DNA of 64,000 bases from positions 29,779,960 through 29,843,959 of the forward strand of contig NC_068979.1 in NCBI RefSeq assembly GCF_016808095.1, given 5' to 3'. The notes beneath the pieces are model-generated. The model saw only the letters and a list, made by a program, of their open reading frames with translations. It ran no database searches and was not told the origin of the DNA. This DNA is from Vigna angularis. Taxonomy: Eukaryota > Streptophyta > Magnoliopsida > Fabales > Fabaceae. Within the stretch, counting starts at the first letter, position 1. Each line of letters opens with the position of its first letter. This document shows positions 23,656 through 35,768 of this stretch, in pieces. The position numbers and the translations under genes were made by a program.

Positions 23656-25206
23656 AGAGGGCATTATAATTCACTATTTTATTGGATGATTATAAAAGTC
23701 CTAGGTAATTTTTTAGATAGAGACAAGTCAGTGTTCAATGTACCGGTGTCAAAGCTTGTATCATGGAAGTGATATATATATATATATTGAATGTATTCTC
23801 AACCGTATTGATCTGTGTTATCACTTATCTTAGATGTTAAGCTTTGGCTCTAGAACAGTGTGCTTAGTTTTGTGATCCAGCATTTTTATACGATGATAGT
23901 TGGGAGAAGATGATAGTGTATAAATAGGTTTTTTAACCGCTACAAGTTCGTAAAATATCTCGTTCCATCCTTGTGTTCTGTCGTATTTATTAAGTTGCTA
24001 CATATCATACTTTGAAATCACCTTGTTTGAATACTACGATTACAATTACTCAAGATAAAAACGAAAAGACAAAGTAAGCTTACCTGTTCAGTACTTGCTT
24101 TCTACGTATTATTGGATTTGAAGATCGAAGAATGCACAGCTGGGTCACTTAGTGTTTGATGAAGTGATTAGTTTAAACCCTCTTGCTTGATTCCGGAATT
24201 TGCTTCTTCATAACCAACGATTCCCATAGAGCTTCTTCAAGTGATATTATGATGAGCTACCCGTCACTTAGTGTTTGAATGTTTGGTTTGACTTACCTTC
24301 GATGAGAAGTGATAGTTTTGAATTGTTATTCAACAAGGCCATAAAAATAAACATCAATAAATGTTGAGGGAAATACAATTAGAGAAAATAATAATTATGT
24401 CTATCCAATCCCTCCTGTACTTTTTTTTTTTGTAAATGAGACGTTTACGATTTAAATCTTTCTAATGCCAAATAAGAAATAATATAAATAAGCTGCACCT
24501 GGGATGCAACATTGTTTCATGTCATTGTCTATGCAGAAGTTAATCGCAAAATAAATTATTTTAACAGAGTTGAAACGTCATTGAATTATATTTTAGTTTG
24601 TCCAATAGTAATTACTATACTGAATTGACATATTCACATATGGTAAAAAAATAGTTTCAAAATGTCAGTTGATTAACCGTTTTTTACAAGATTAAATAAA
24701 AATAATACAACAAATAAAAGTCTATTGAGTACCTTTAAGTTTATTATAATTACATTTAATTGAACTGTTCTTATGTTCCATTAATATTATTTAATTTATT
24801 AATACATATGAAGAGAAAACGATAACATTAAAGAAAAAAATCTTCTCTTAAACCAGTAGGATTTCCTTTTTCTTCATTCTTAGAACAAAAAGAATATTAG
24901 CTATTATATTTATATTTGAAATTTATTAAATATAAATGAATAAATAAGGGACCATTCATAAAGACACTGATGTCATTCTCTGCTGCACAAAATAGTTCAA
25001 TATGGGTATGGCTAGGAAAGATTGACGTGGCATTATGGAATCGGAAATGAAACATTTTCGGTTGTTCCGCACCACACGTTTTTACTTTGTGGCTAACTTG
25101 CTCCACATGTTTGAAGATATATCTATTCAGATAATGCCACAACATCTATGTAAGGTACTCATAACTCAACCAGCATCCTCAACCAAAGTGTTCGATCGCT
25201 TCCAAC
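23656..25206. other. Intergenic between the TOM1-like and PPR genes
   Basis: Contains the 3' UTR of the TOM1-like gene, a short AT repeat near 23772 and the upstream region of the PPR gene. A small GTCACTTAGTGTTTGA duplication lies at about 24144 and 24266. No other gene is visible and no clear TATA box for the PPR gene. Confidence 0.5.
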
Positions 25207-27033
25207 ATGGCCATTTCCTGTTCTGCAGAATGGTCTCTTGCTTGCACAAATTGTTCCAGAACAACCCATCACCTGCATGCAGTGATCCCCACGTGCCACT
25301 TCCCTTCCTGGTGCACTGTCTCACCTTCTCACCCACGCTTCTTCCATGTCAATTTCTCAGCTTCTCCCACACCCATTTTGGAAGAAGAACCTTCCAACAC
25401 CCCCATCATCCATTTAGATGTTAACTTTGCTGATGTTCAACAATATTCCAAGCCAGAAGCTGAGAACTTGAACGAGTTTTTATGTGGGTTGTTTGAGGAT
25501 CCAAAAACAAGGGAACTTGCGTTTGACTACTACCAAAGGTTGAAAGAGAGGCCAGAGTTTAGGCCTAACAAATCAACAGTAAGGTATGTGATCAGGTACT
25601 TGATGAGTTTGAAGGAATGGGATTTGATTTTATCAGTTTCAGAAGACTTTCAGGTTTACCATGTGTTGCCTGATAGGGCTACTTGCTCTAGCTTGATTAA
25701 ATTTTGCATTAAGCGTAGGAAATTCAGAATTGCTGATGTTCTGCTCGATGTTTTTAATTCTGATAGTAAGGTTGCTTTCTTAGCTTGTAGTTCTGCCATG
25801 GAAAGTTATAATAAGCTGCATATGTTTAGGAATACTGTTTTGGTCTATGAACGAATGAAATCCACTGGTATTCTTCTGGATTCTGTAGGTTATTTACACA
25901 TTATGGAAGCTTACTCTAAACTTAATGAATGTGACAAAGTGGTTCAGTTGTTTCATGAATTTAAAAGTAGGAACTTAAGAACTTCAGCCAGATATTTATC
26001 TCAAATCTATGGGATTCTATGCGAGTCATTGGGGAAGTTTGGAAGGGCTTTTGAAGCACTTAATTACTTCAGAGAGATGAATCAGAAGGGGACTTCTGGA
26101 TACTCAATTTATTCCACCTTGATATACTCTTTTGCGAGTTTACGCAAGGTTGATTTGGCTGAGGAACTTTTCAGAGAAGCTAAAAGCAAAACAGTGATAA
26201 AGGACCCTGAGGTCTATTTAAGGCTTATGCTTATGTACATAGATGAAGGTTTGTTGGAGAAGACTTTGGAGATTGTGAAGGCAATGGACGATGCAGATGT
26301 GAAGGTTTCTGATTCTATAATATGTACTATTGTCAATGGCTTTAGCAAGAAAAGAGGGTTTTCAGCTGCAGTTAAGGTTTTTGAGGATCTAGTTTCGAAG
26401 GGCTATGAACCAGGTCAAGTCACCTATGCTTCAGTTATAAACGCATATTGGCGTCTTGGACAATGCAGCAAAGCAGAAGAGGTGTTTGAAGAGATGGAGA
26501 AAAAGGGGTTTGACAAATGTGTTTATGCTTATGCAAGTATGATTGTGATGTATGGGAGAACTGGGAAGGTGAGAACTGCAACAAGGTTGGTAGCTAAGAT
26601 GAAAGAAAGAGGGTGCAAACCAAATGTGTGGATCTATAACTCATTGATAGACATGCATGGGAGGGAGAAGAATTTGAAGCAGCTTGAGAAGCTGTGGAGA
26701 GAGATGAAGAGAAGAAAGGTAGCACCAGATAAGGTGACTTACACTACCATCATCGGTGCTTATAACAAGGCAGGAGAGTTTGAAAGTTGTGTGAAACTGT
26801 TTGATGAGTACAGAATCAATGGTGGCCTTATTGATAGGGCCATGGCAGGTATAATGGTTGGTGTGTACACTAAAGTTGGTCAGGTTGATGATCTGGTGAA
26901 ACTCTTGCAGGACATGAAAACAGAAGGGACAAGACTAGATCAAAGGCTGTATCAGTCTGCTTGGAATGCTTTTAAGGATGCTGGGTTGCAACTGCAGGCA
27001 AAATGGATGAAAGAGAGCTTCCTTGTGGCATAG
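25207..27033 (+). CDS. Pentatricopeptide repeat protein, probably chloroplast (At5g13770-like)
   Basis: One uninterrupted 608-aa frame. The first ~60 residues are rich in Ser, Thr, His and Pro with few acidic residues, like a plastid transit peptide. From about residue 85 on come tandem 35-residue helical-hairpin motifs. Clear ones include VTYASVINAYWRLGQCSKAE from about 405, VWIYNSLIDMHGREKNLKQL from about 475 and VTYTTIIGAYNKAGEFESC after it. No E/DYW, SMR or nuclease domain follows, so this is a P-class PPR, a group that binds organelle RNA to stabilise, process or help translate it. Length and N-terminus fit the Arabidopsis At5g13770 group from memory. Target RNA unknown. Lack of introns is typical of the family. 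Confidence 0.9.
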   Translation: MAISCSAEWSLACTNCSRTTHHLHAVIPTCHFPSWCTVSPSHPRFFHVNFSASPTPILEEEPSNTPIIHLDVNFADVQQYSKPEAENLNEFLCGLFEDPKTRELAFDYYQRLKERPEFRPNKSTVRYVIRYLMSLKEWDLILSVSEDFQVYHVLPDRATCSSLIKFCIKRRKFRIADVLLDVFNSDSKVAFLACSSAMESYNKLHMFRNTVLVYERMKSTGILLDSVGYLHIMEAYSKLNECDKVVQLFHEFKSRNLRTSARYLSQIYGILCESLGKFGRAFEALNYFREMNQKGTSGYSIYSTLIYSFASLRKVDLAEELFREAKSKTVIKDPEVYLRLMLMYIDEGLLEKTLEIVKAMDDADVKVSDSIICTIVNGFSKKRGFSAAVKVFEDLVSKGYEPGQVTYASVINAYWRLGQCSKAEEVFEEMEKKGFDKCVYAYASMIVMYGRTGKVRTATRLVAKMKERGCKPNVWIYNSLIDMHGREKNLKQLEKLWREMKRRKVAPDKVTYTTIIGAYNKAGEFESCVKLFDEYRINGGLIDRAMAGIMVGVYTKVGQVDDLVKLLQDMKTEGTRLDQRLYQSAWNAFKDAGLQLQAKWMKESFLVA

Positions 27034-29699
27034 TCTTCTTTATATTTGTCCAACATTTGGCCAAATCTGAAGCAGAAATATGTGAAACCGGTTAGTAGTG
27101 TGATGCTTAATGCTTTCTCTGTTACTCCAAATATTGCAGTATGTATATTTATACACCATGTATAGGTTTCTTGCTTGTACAATTATTTATTAGCCCTTTT
27201 CTGTTATATCCTTGCAAACTCAAATTGTGATCTAGTAACAAGATCCAACTGCATAGGTTGCTGTAAAGTATTTTTTGTAACCAAACATGAACATAACTAA
27301 GCAGGAAATCCATTTTATCTTCAAACTTTCCTGGATTATGGGTCTTCTACTTTATGCTGTGGTCAACTTTTTTTCATCTTTACATTCTATGCGTGACATG
27401 TTGGAAGTTAACGTGGATTAGAAATAAGAATAATTTAAAATATTTAAGATAGTGCAAATCTTATTTTATAAACCAGTTTTATAAAATTGAGTTAGATTTA
27501 AAATTCATTTCTTAATAGATATAAACTCGTAATTGAATTCATTTGGATTCCTAAAAGTTATTTATATACAGCAGTCCATCAGCATGAAAACATCCTTTTC
27601 GGTACTATTTCTCACTCCATTGGTGTAGACACACTTGTTTTGGCCTTTAGGTTTTTTATATGATATGAAAATACCCTCACAAGAATGTGTTCATGTTGAT
27701 CATGATACAAAACAAGAACATTATTTCATTTTAATTATGGTCGATATTTTCAGTTATAGTTATTAAAATTAGCTTTGATTTGATCTATCAGACTATTAAT
27801 ATGCTATCCTTTAACAAACTAAACTGGTTTAGTCACTAAATTTTTCAGATGAACATACTTGTACTATTTAATTTTATATGTTCTCATAGAATTATATAAC
27901 TTTAGGAAAATAATAAGTAGTTCAATTAGACCTTATCCGATGAGTTAATTGAGTTAGGTTAGACAAAGAAACATATAACTCATGAAAAATTGACTGAAGT
28001 CAATCTATTTGACCAATTTATTTGCGATGAAAAATGGAATCATTATTTTGTAGAAATTATTTTTGTAAGAGTAATCAAATTATGCCTATATGTTGCAGGA
28101 ACCTAATCAACTACGTCAACGAAAAATATTGGTAAACTGATCTACTGTTTGTTCCATTTTGACTATGAAACCAGTTTGGAGTTGAATTAGTTTGATAAAA
28201 ATTGAAAAAGAAAAATAGTATAGAAAAAAATTGAAAAAAATCATAATAGATAAAAATTGGAAAAATCAGTCCAAAGCTAAAAGTTTGAATTTTTTTTAAA
28301 TAATTATTTAGATGTTACTTTGATTTTTCTTGTAAAGAGAGAGATAATTGAAAAAAAATGGAAGTACAAAAATAAAATAGAGGGAAAGATTAATGTTAAG
28401 AAAAAAAAGAATCATAGAAATGTCAACGAGGGATTAAAAAAATGCATCACCAGTACATGAGCATCTTTTATCCTTGAGAATTATTTTATCAATAAATAAG
28501 ATCAACATAAAATAAGAAAATATCACGATAGTCATTTAATGACAATAAGAGAATAATACAATGTGAAAATGTTTATAACATAGACAACTCTTTCATATCT
28601 TTTGTTTTTAAGTACATTTAGACACTTAAAAAAAAGTTTAATTCAAAGCTCATAACACTTTTATATATAAAAAAATCAAACAAGAAAAATAAAATACAAA
28701 TTTAAAGTGTTTTAACTTGGAACAACTAAAACTATGAATTTTCAATAAATAGTTGGTAACATCACTCCATTGTTTATCTTAATTAATATAAAAGTTTTCA
28801 AAATATATTATTTTTATCAACTCAAAAATAAAACATGCATAAGTGTAGTTAATTTAAGAGCAGACGGATTTGTGGGTTTCATTTTCAACCCTTTTGAATT
28901 CTATTATTAGAAGGTTAGTAGGAGATTTATGAGTTAATATTTATTATTATATTAAGAAATAAAATACAAGGAATTGAAATATTTTGAAAAGTAAATAAAA
29001 ATATATAATTTTATTTTGGATTTAATAAAGTAAGATTTAGCTTTAACAAAAGTAGTTGGTTAGTTAGCTAATGACTCATAAGCTAGTGGTTTCTAACTAA
29101 TACATTAGTCACTAGTGATAAGTTAATAATTTCTTTTGTTAGTTGATAAACTATCTTGTTTTATCAGATGTGTTTGAAAAACTAATTAATAAAATAATTA
29201 ATAAATATGAAATGATATAAAAGAATATAACTATATTGTTACGTGATTGAATTTAAAAAAAAAAATAATTATGCCAGTCTTGACATGTGATACTATGAGT
29301 CTTTAGTCTTTATATATGTGTTTTTATTTCAATTTAGTTGTAGTTTTTCTTCAAATCAAATAATATTATCTTCTTTATTTATTTAGACAAAATTTATTAT
29401 TTATATAAATATTATACTGATATTTTTATTAAAAATAAAATTTTAACATATTATATTTTACTAATTCATGTTATACTAATATTTTTTATTAATATAAATG
29501 TTATACTAGTATTTATATTCAAATTTAGTGGTTATAATCATTCAAATACAAGGGAAAGATTAGAAAGGAGGTTTAATAGTGTTTTAAATTTTTTTGCAAA
29601 AACAACATTTAATAACTATTGCGAGTGTTAGATAAACTGTAGTAGTTGTTTGAGTTTTTAAGTAAGCCTTTAAAAAACGTTTCAAATAGGAAAAATAAT
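27034..29699. other. Intergenic, AT-rich, with a TRIM solo-LTR remnant
   Basis: After the PPR 3' UTR, positions 27425-27520 resemble one TRIM LTR (GTGCAAATCTTATTTTATAA then GAGTTAGATTTAAAATTC). At 29040-29210 a block built from words like GCTAATGACTCATAAGCTAG and GATAAACTATC looks like a decayed hAT-type MITE. The rest is AT-rich with no gene. Confidence 0.45.
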
Positions 29700-30420
29700 A
29701 ATACAAGTATTTTTATAGTGGTCCCTCATCATATCCTATGTATAGTCTCCTTTAAGACCTCTTAAAGGGTTCCATTAATCTTATACAAGATTACAAACAA
29801 GTATAATTCACTTTTGGTATATAAGTATTATCAATCACTTATGGTTCCCTTAGTCAATCTGACTAATATGAGTTTTATCACTCCTAGTATCAATCCTAGA
29901 CAATTGTTTAGACCATTTAACTCAACTGAGTTAAAGAATATAAGTGTTTTAATTCATTTTTGAATATACAAACACAATCAGTGTTTTGAAGTATAAATTC
30001 AAATAACTCTCAAAGAAAGGATAAATTCAATATAATGAAATCCGATAAGTAGAAAGATTTTTTCTTGTTCTATGAACAAACTCAGACAATATAAGTTTTT
30101 AGAGAGAATAACAACATAACAATTCAATGATAGAAAAAATTCTTCTTATCCTCTTCCGTGAGTCCTCCTTATATAGCTTTCTTCGAGAGATGACCGTTAC
30201 TCAGAAAGAGTTGACCCACTCCACACAAAACATCCATTATATGATCATCTCATAACATAAACAAATAAACAAGGGTGAGCTGATAAAGCAAAGTCATATA
30301 ATATACAATCATCATACTCAACCACTCTACACAAAACATTTATTACACTCATCAAGGTCACACCACCGACAATTATCCCCTCTGCTCCTTAAGGACTTAC
30401 GAGTAAAAGCTTTGATGCTT
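29700..30420 (-). mobile_element. Probable copia-type LTR remnant
   Basis: Read on the minus strand, a TATA box (CTATATAAGGAGG, plus positions 30164-30176) is followed by a leader containing TTCTCTCTAAAAACTTATAT and GAGAGTTATTTGAATTTATA, then TGATTGTGTTTGTATATTC. This resembles the U3-R-U5 layout of legume copia LTRs. Upstream (30220-30330) two related CACAAAACAT blocks lie about 110 bp apart. No target duplication or partner LTR was found, so borders are approximate. Confidence 0.45.
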
Positions 30421-31199
30421 TACACATTGAACACTGTACTCATTAACGAGTTGGAAACCTACAGACGAAACATCCTTCCCTTCTCTACTGTTTCACACAG
30501 GCGAAAAGGTACAATACTTGAACCTCCACTCTTCCACTACTTCACACAGGCGAACAGAAACCCCCTTTCCATTGCTTCACACAAGCGAAAGGTACAATTC
30601 TAACTTTATAAGGTACAACAAGACATATAAACCAATAAGTCTTTATAGTTTCACATTGAACAGACAACATCAAAACCATGCTCGAACATCAAAACAATTT
30701 TAAGCCTACAGAAATACTGATTCACTCCTAAACAACAACATGAAACAAACTCCTAACACCATAAGTCAAGCTTAACAAATTTGCTACTGCTAAACAAAAT
30801 AATAAGGAACAAATCATGAATCACTAAACTAGACATTCCACCACTGCACAGATCAATTTTTATGACAAAACAAAGGTTCACTTACCAACAACGTCATGAC
30901 GTTGTAGCAACACTTAAACACTCATTATCATACACTACACCACTAAAACAATCACCATTAAACCCAAAATTATTCAACATTAAAATATATCATCGCAACC
31001 AGAATTCTGCAGCAAAACAATACTTATATGTTTACTCTAGACTAGATACAACAAGAATTTCAATTCACAACAACTCAAATTATCACAACTAAGCAAGAAA
31101 AGTTAGAACTCTCTTAAACTAAAGGATGATTACATACATAGCCTTACTGCCCTTGAAACCAAAATTGTGCACTCTAATACCCAAAACTATATTCTATAC
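30421..31199. repeat. Intergenic with irregular TTCACACAGGCGAAA repeats
   Basis: The word TTTCACACAGGCGAA occurs three times with small changes (about 30489, 30540 and 30573) with irregular spacing. The rest is A- and C-rich noncoding sequence, perhaps the body of the decayed CACTA element whose end lies at 31553. No gene seen. Confidence 0.4.
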
Positions 31200-31553
31200 C
31201 AGAAAAATAATGCATGCTCGCAGGACCAACGGAAACCGTGGGTTGAATTTTCACTTTGGGGATTTTCTAATTTGCATTTGCTTGGGAGCTTTTTGGGGGA
31301 AAAAGTTAAAATGGGAAGTTATTTCATCATGTTACTTATCGACAAATTGTATCCATCGGTAATAAAGTCATTACCAACATACACATAAAAAAAAACTTTA
31401 CAATAGATATATCTTCAACAATTTCTCATACGAGCTTACTAATGGATATTTTTGTATGTAATGTAATAAAAAATATTCATTAATAATTTTGTTGATAATA
31501 ACAACTTTTTGATGGATTCATATCTATCAATAATAAACAATTTTCTTATAGTG
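31200..31553. mobile_element. CACTA transposon terminus (one end only)
   Basis: Read on the minus strand from 31553 the sequence starts CACTATAAGAAAATTG, a classic CACTA terminus. It is followed by subterminal repeat-like words such as TTGATAGATATGAATCCATC and ATGAATATTTTTTATTACA; further in is CCATCGGTAATAAAG. The opposite terminus was not found to the left, so the element is truncated or too decayed to delimit. Confidence 0.5.
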
Positions 31554-32640
31554 ATATTTTATAAAATGGGTATGAGAATTGGATGAGTATAATACTCAAT
31601 CTCGTATCAGATCTTGTTTGTCTTTAATTTAAATTATCAAAATACTTTTAATTTAATAAATAATGTAATAAATTTATTTCAACATTTTATATGGTATTTT
31701 ATTTTTTTCATTACAAAAATATTTTTTTGCTACTCAGTTGATCTACTCATTCTGTATTTATCACTCTTTCCCCACTGTATGATTTACTTGAAACAACATA
31801 TATACACTCTTTTCCTTAAAAATACACTCTATTATTTCGTTTTTAAATATTCATCAAAATAGGAAAAAAAAAACAACTTTATTCCTTTCATATAAAAAAA
31901 ATTAAAAGTAAACTACAGTAATTTTTTTTATTACAAAATGAAAATATGAATATAGAAACAAAATATAACTTCTGAAAGATCACAAAAATAGGAAAATAAC
32001 GAGCTGTCCATGCATTATTCTCGAAATTATTATTATTATTGTCTCAAAATTGATAACAAATAGAGGTCAATGCATTATTCTCGATATATTATTATTATGG
32101 TCTCAAAATCGACACTTGGATCCTTCTGAAGAGAAAACGTGGCAAGTGCCCAGAGCTTGAATGTGAAATTTGTGACAAGGTGGAGACGATTCACAAGATT
32201 CCATTTTTGACAGTTGACAACAGTGCACGACGGTAACAATAGCAACAACATTAGTAATCGTTAATAATTCAATGAAAAAATAAATAAAAGGGAAATTACA
32301 TGCATCGTCTAAAGAAGCTTCGAAATTAAGGTGGTTTTAAGGATAAGCCACCTTCGTAGTACGCGGCATAACAACCCTTGACGAATTCCACCACAGCAAT
32401 GCCCCAAAATACAAGGCGAGACAAACAATATAAGCAATTATGTGAAGTTTACAACACAACATGGTTGGACAAATGGGTTGTGTACACCTTCAACATGCTT
32501 CCAAAACTATAACCAATCTTCACACCGTACAAACCAGGTGAACAACACAAGGAAAAGCAACATCCCACAACACATTCTTGTTCTTCTTCTTCTTGTTGTC
32601 GTTCTTGCATATTGCATTGCAAGATCACAACACAGAGAAG
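31554..32640 (+). promoter_or_regulatory. Upstream region of the ANTH gene with a 60-bp tandem duplication
   Basis: AT-rich upstream DNA. Two copies of TGCATTATTCTCGA plus an ATTATTATTATTGTCTCAAA-like tract start at 32011 and 32071, an exact 60-bp step. The leader after 32440 is A/C-rich. An in-frame upstream ATG at 32578 precedes the chosen start. No definite TATA box identified. Confidence 0.45.
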
Positions 32641-33789
32641 ATGACGCTGTGGATCAAGGCCACTGGAGCGTTGAAGGATAGGTACAGCATCTGGGTGGCG
32701 AAGCTCTTACCCAGGCGTCCATGCAGGAACCCTGATCTTGAAATGGTCATCATCAAGGCAACAAGCCACGACGAACAATGCATGGATTACAAGAACGTTC
32801 AGAGGGTTTTCAAATGGCTACGCACCTCACCCTTGTACCTTCAGCCTCTTCTCTACACTCTTTCAATGAGGATGGAAAAGACTCGTTCTTGGGTTGTGGC
32901 ACTCAAGGGGTTGATGCTCATTCATGGGGTGTTCTGTTTCGATCTTCCCGGGGTGCAGAAGATGGGAAGGTTGCCGTTTGATTTATCGTTGTTCAGCGAC
33001 GGACACATAAACCCTAACAGGGCCTGGGTTTACAACGCGTTTGTTAGGGCTTATTTCTTGTATTTGGACCAAAAATCAGCATTTGTGAGGATGGAAGCAA
33101 CGAGAGAGACCAAACGTGGAGGCAAGGAGAAGGAAGAGAGCCTGATGGAAGAGCTGCAGAGCTTGGAGAAGCTTATTGGTTTGATAGATTTGCTTCTGCA
33201 AGTGAAGCCCAGGAGCCTCCGCATGAACGTGGTGCTTGTTCTTGAGGCCATGGATTGTGTCATGGACGAGGTTTTGGAAGTGTATGAGAAGTTTTCCGCT
33301 AGGGTTCAGCGAGTTGTGGAGAGAATACTCGACATGGGTGGGGAAGAGGAAGCTAGGGTTGGTCTGGAAGTTGTGAGAAAAGCTGAATTGCAAGGGAACA
33401 AGATTACTACGTACTTCAACTTCTGTAAGGACATTGGTATCCTTAATGTTTCGGACTGTCCTGAAATTGTGAGGGTGGATGAGAAAGACATTGAAGAACT
33501 GATAAGAATCAGAGACGGAGAAAAGATGGAGAGTGATGAGGAAAATGGTGTTGTGGCGTATGAGGATAATAATTGCAGAGCCATTGTGAGCTTTCTGGAG
33601 ACGAAGCAGACGGATTTGAAGACAGTGATCACAAACCAATGGGAAGTGTTCGAGGATGATTTAGTAGGTGATGTTACGGATGGTGCAAGTGTCACAGCAA
33701 ATAACCCTTTTCTCGACTATTCTTTCAGCCTCGTACCGTATGTTCCTGTTTCTAACAATTGTGTTCTTCCCGATTTAATTGTTTTGTAG
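32641..33789 (+). CDS. ANTH-domain clathrin-assembly protein (CALM/AP180-like)
   Basis: A single exon of 382 aa. The start MTLWIKATGALKDRYSIWVA is the usual N-terminus of plant ANTH proteins; the in-frame upstream Met at 32578 adds only a hydrophobic stretch the family lacks. Residues 38-45 (KATSHDEQ) match the phosphoinositide-binding KATxHD motif. It is followed by FKWLRTSPLYLQPLLYTLS, LKGLMLIHGVF and AWVYNAFVRAYFLYLDQ of the ANTH solenoid. The C-terminal tail is acidic and carries NPF at about residue 355, an EH-domain-binding motif. Such proteins bind PtdIns lipids, clathrin and cargo at the plasma membrane or trans-Golgi. Length and lack of introns fit the small At1g25240/At4g40080-type subgroup, known for pollen and general endocytosis members; its role here is unknown. 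Confidence 0.9.
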   Translation: MTLWIKATGALKDRYSIWVAKLLPRRPCRNPDLEMVIIKATSHDEQCMDYKNVQRVFKWLRTSPLYLQPLLYTLSMRMEKTRSWVVALKGLMLIHGVFCFDLPGVQKMGRLPFDLSLFSDGHINPNRAWVYNAFVRAYFLYLDQKSAFVRMEATRETKRGGKEKEESLMEELQSLEKLIGLIDLLLQVKPRSLRMNVVLVLEAMDCVMDEVLEVYEKFSARVQRVVERILDMGGEEEARVGLEVVRKAELQGNKITTYFNFCKDIGILNVSDCPEIVRVDEKDIEELIRIRDGEKMESDEENGVVAYEDNNCRAIVSFLETKQTDLKTVITNQWEVFEDDLVGDVTDGASVTANNPFLDYSFSLVPYVPVSNNCVLPDLIVL

Positions 33790-34359
33790 CAAGTACACAT
33801 AAATGCAGGTTTTATTTTCAGCTTCTCATAAGGTTTATGGTGATATGCATTCAATGTATTTTCTTAAAAGAAAAATAAAATGAAATGATGGAGAATAAAG
33901 TCTTTCTTTGTCTTTCTCATGACTGCAAAGTTGTATTCAAGCAAGTTCAGAAATATGACAATTAAATTTCGTAATTTAATCAGAATTTAGGATAATGTGT
34001 AGAGAGTTGGCTAATTGGATGTATTGTCATTTTAACTTTAAGGTCTTAAGGATGCATGTTGTGGTAACATGTACTCCCAAGTATTAATTGAACTTTCTTT
34101 TTTCTAAATAATGATATATAAAATATATGAATTGTGACAATACATGAGTGTTTTACACCTAATTAATTTCGATTCTCCATTACACCTGGTTATAAGTAGA
34201 GCAAAGATTCACTCCTATTGAGTTTTTTTTTTTCCTTTTGTTTTCTTTCTTATATCATATTTTACATACTAATTAATAATAACAATAATTTATACTCAAA
34301 TAATAAAATATGAATTAATATTTGTTTAAATTAATGTTTTAATTATTTTTAGGGTGAGA
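33790..34359. other. Intergenic, 3' flank of the ANTH gene
   Basis: Contains the likely 3' UTR and AT-rich sequence; nothing else recognised. Confidence 0.5.
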
Positions 34360-34530
34360 TAAATATTTTAAAGGTTAAACCACTTTCCCAGTCTCTATTT
34401 CTGTTGGATTTTCTCAAATAGTTCTATTTTAAATTGGATTAACGAGGTTAACTTTCAGGTGATGTGTTAGTGTGAGGTGGAATCATTAAATGACGTGACA
34501 TATTCAAAGTAGGTTACATAAAATATATAA
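34360..34530. mobile_element. Possible Mutator-like end (one side)
   Basis: The sequence from AGGTTAAACCACTTTCCCAG to GAGGTGGAATCATTAAATGA has the layout of the long inverted-repeat ends of legume Mutator-like elements (a 'weak' T-rich end leading to a GTGACGTGG-like word). No inverted partner was found to the right, where element D begins, so it may be truncated. It could be the left end of an element carrying the pectinesterase fragment. Confidence 0.35.
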
Positions 34531-34739
34531 TTAAAAAAAAAGTTTTCTAAGAATTGAAACCCAAATTAGGGTTCATCATCTTCAACCTTACCTTTATCAT
34601 CTTCAACCCTAGCGATTAATGCTTAGGGTTTACCATGAAGTTAGGGTTCATGAAATCCAAAAAGTTTCTGAAATATGAAATTAAGCACCACCAAATTAGG
34701 GTTTATCAAAATCAAATTGGGTTCGAGATTAAAGACGCA

Positions 34740-35259
34740 ATAAATAACGAATTCATAGAGTTCTAGGCATCCCACGCTGCCCATCCTATTGGATCAATAT
34801 GGTTTTCTATCAACGATTGCATCATAATAGTCCTGGAATACTTCTTCTAAGGTCGACCCAGATAAGTTTTGATGGAACTTACAATAATCTTAAGATATGA
34901 ACTCGGTGTTAGGTTACATTGTTGAATTGAAGTTTCTGTATTTTGGTTTGGATCTTCTCTTCCTTAAGCTATCACCATATTCTTTTGGTTACTCATGGAC
35001 TTTCAGGCCACCAGGTTACACTTTTGGAACACAACAACGACATTTCCAAAAGTGAAGTAAATGGTACTAGTGATGATAGAATCTCTGTAAAACTACCTGT
35101 TGGAGTATGCGTAGAGAGTGTCTTGAAAGGCATACATGCGACAACGCTTTATCGCAGATTGGTTGGCACTTACGCGAAGAGCCACCACTTGGTGTTTCGT
35201 CGCCCCCGCTGTGTTTTGAAACCATATGTCTTGACCCATAAATCCATCACCCATAGAAG
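34740..35259 (-). pseudogene. Pectinesterase (pectin methylesterase) pseudogene, second-exon part
   Basis: On the minus strand a TTTTGCAG splice acceptor (about 35260-35267) leads into GDGFMGQDIWFQNTAG, the hallmark N-terminal block of the pectinesterase exon after its usual intron. Then follow ALRVSANQSAIKRCR and AFQDTLYAYSNR, which holds the QDTL catalytic motif. The second half has EDPNQNTETSIQQC, KTYLGRP and ENHIDPIGWAAWD. Stop codons interrupt it (after SNR, after LVA, inside the REDPNQ block and after LGRP), and the FGNA/DFIFG region is altered. It therefore cannot encode an active enzyme. The retained splice acceptor argues for a genomic copy, not a retrocopy. It lies between two Mutator-like ends and may be transposon cargo. 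Confidence 0.85.
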
Positions 35260-35619
35260 CTGCAAAACACGTATAACTATACGTGGTTAGTGTTCAAAAA
35301 TTCAAAATGTCCTACTCATTTGTGTCTTATTGTGATTCAGATTTTTAAACATTCAATCAAAATGGTAACTTCACTTATTCAGGAATCATAGAAACATACT
35401 TAGGTCAAACATAACATAGAAACTAGAAATATATGGGGAAGAGGATTTAATGGAGGTGCGAATAGGTGAGATTGAAGGTAAACATGAATTTGGGACAAAT
35501 TGTGATTAGGGTTCCTAAGTTTGTGAAATTTAGGATTTCTCTACAGGCTTGTTGTGAGAGGCGATTCATCGTAATTCGAGGTTGATTTTTGGGTTTCCTT
35601 TCACAGGCTTGATGCATAG

Positions 35620-35700
35620 TGAAGAAGATTTTTGGGTGATGCACATGGAAGAAGATTTTTGAATGATGCACAAGAAAGAAGATTTTTGGGTGATGCTTCA
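35620..35700. repeat. Short tandem repeat, about 26-bp unit, three copies
   Basis: The unit GAAGAAGATTTTTGGGTGAT plus GCACAT-like bases occurs three times with small changes between 35626 and 35700. It is noncoding and lies just left of element D. Confidence 0.7.
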
Positions 35701-35768
35701 TCGTAATGGAGGATGACCTTCATCGTAGTGAATTATGAAAAGGAGAAATTTGTTCGTTTAAAAAAAAA

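Noticed and set aside
32578..32640. Upstream start adding a hydrophobic leader to the ANTH protein
   Set aside because: Plant ANTH proteins begin near MxxWxKAxGALKD; a signal-like leader would place a cytosolic coat protein in the secretory path.
33076..33639. 187-codon minus-strand frame opposite the ANTH gene
   Set aside because: Shadow of the true plus-strand gene.
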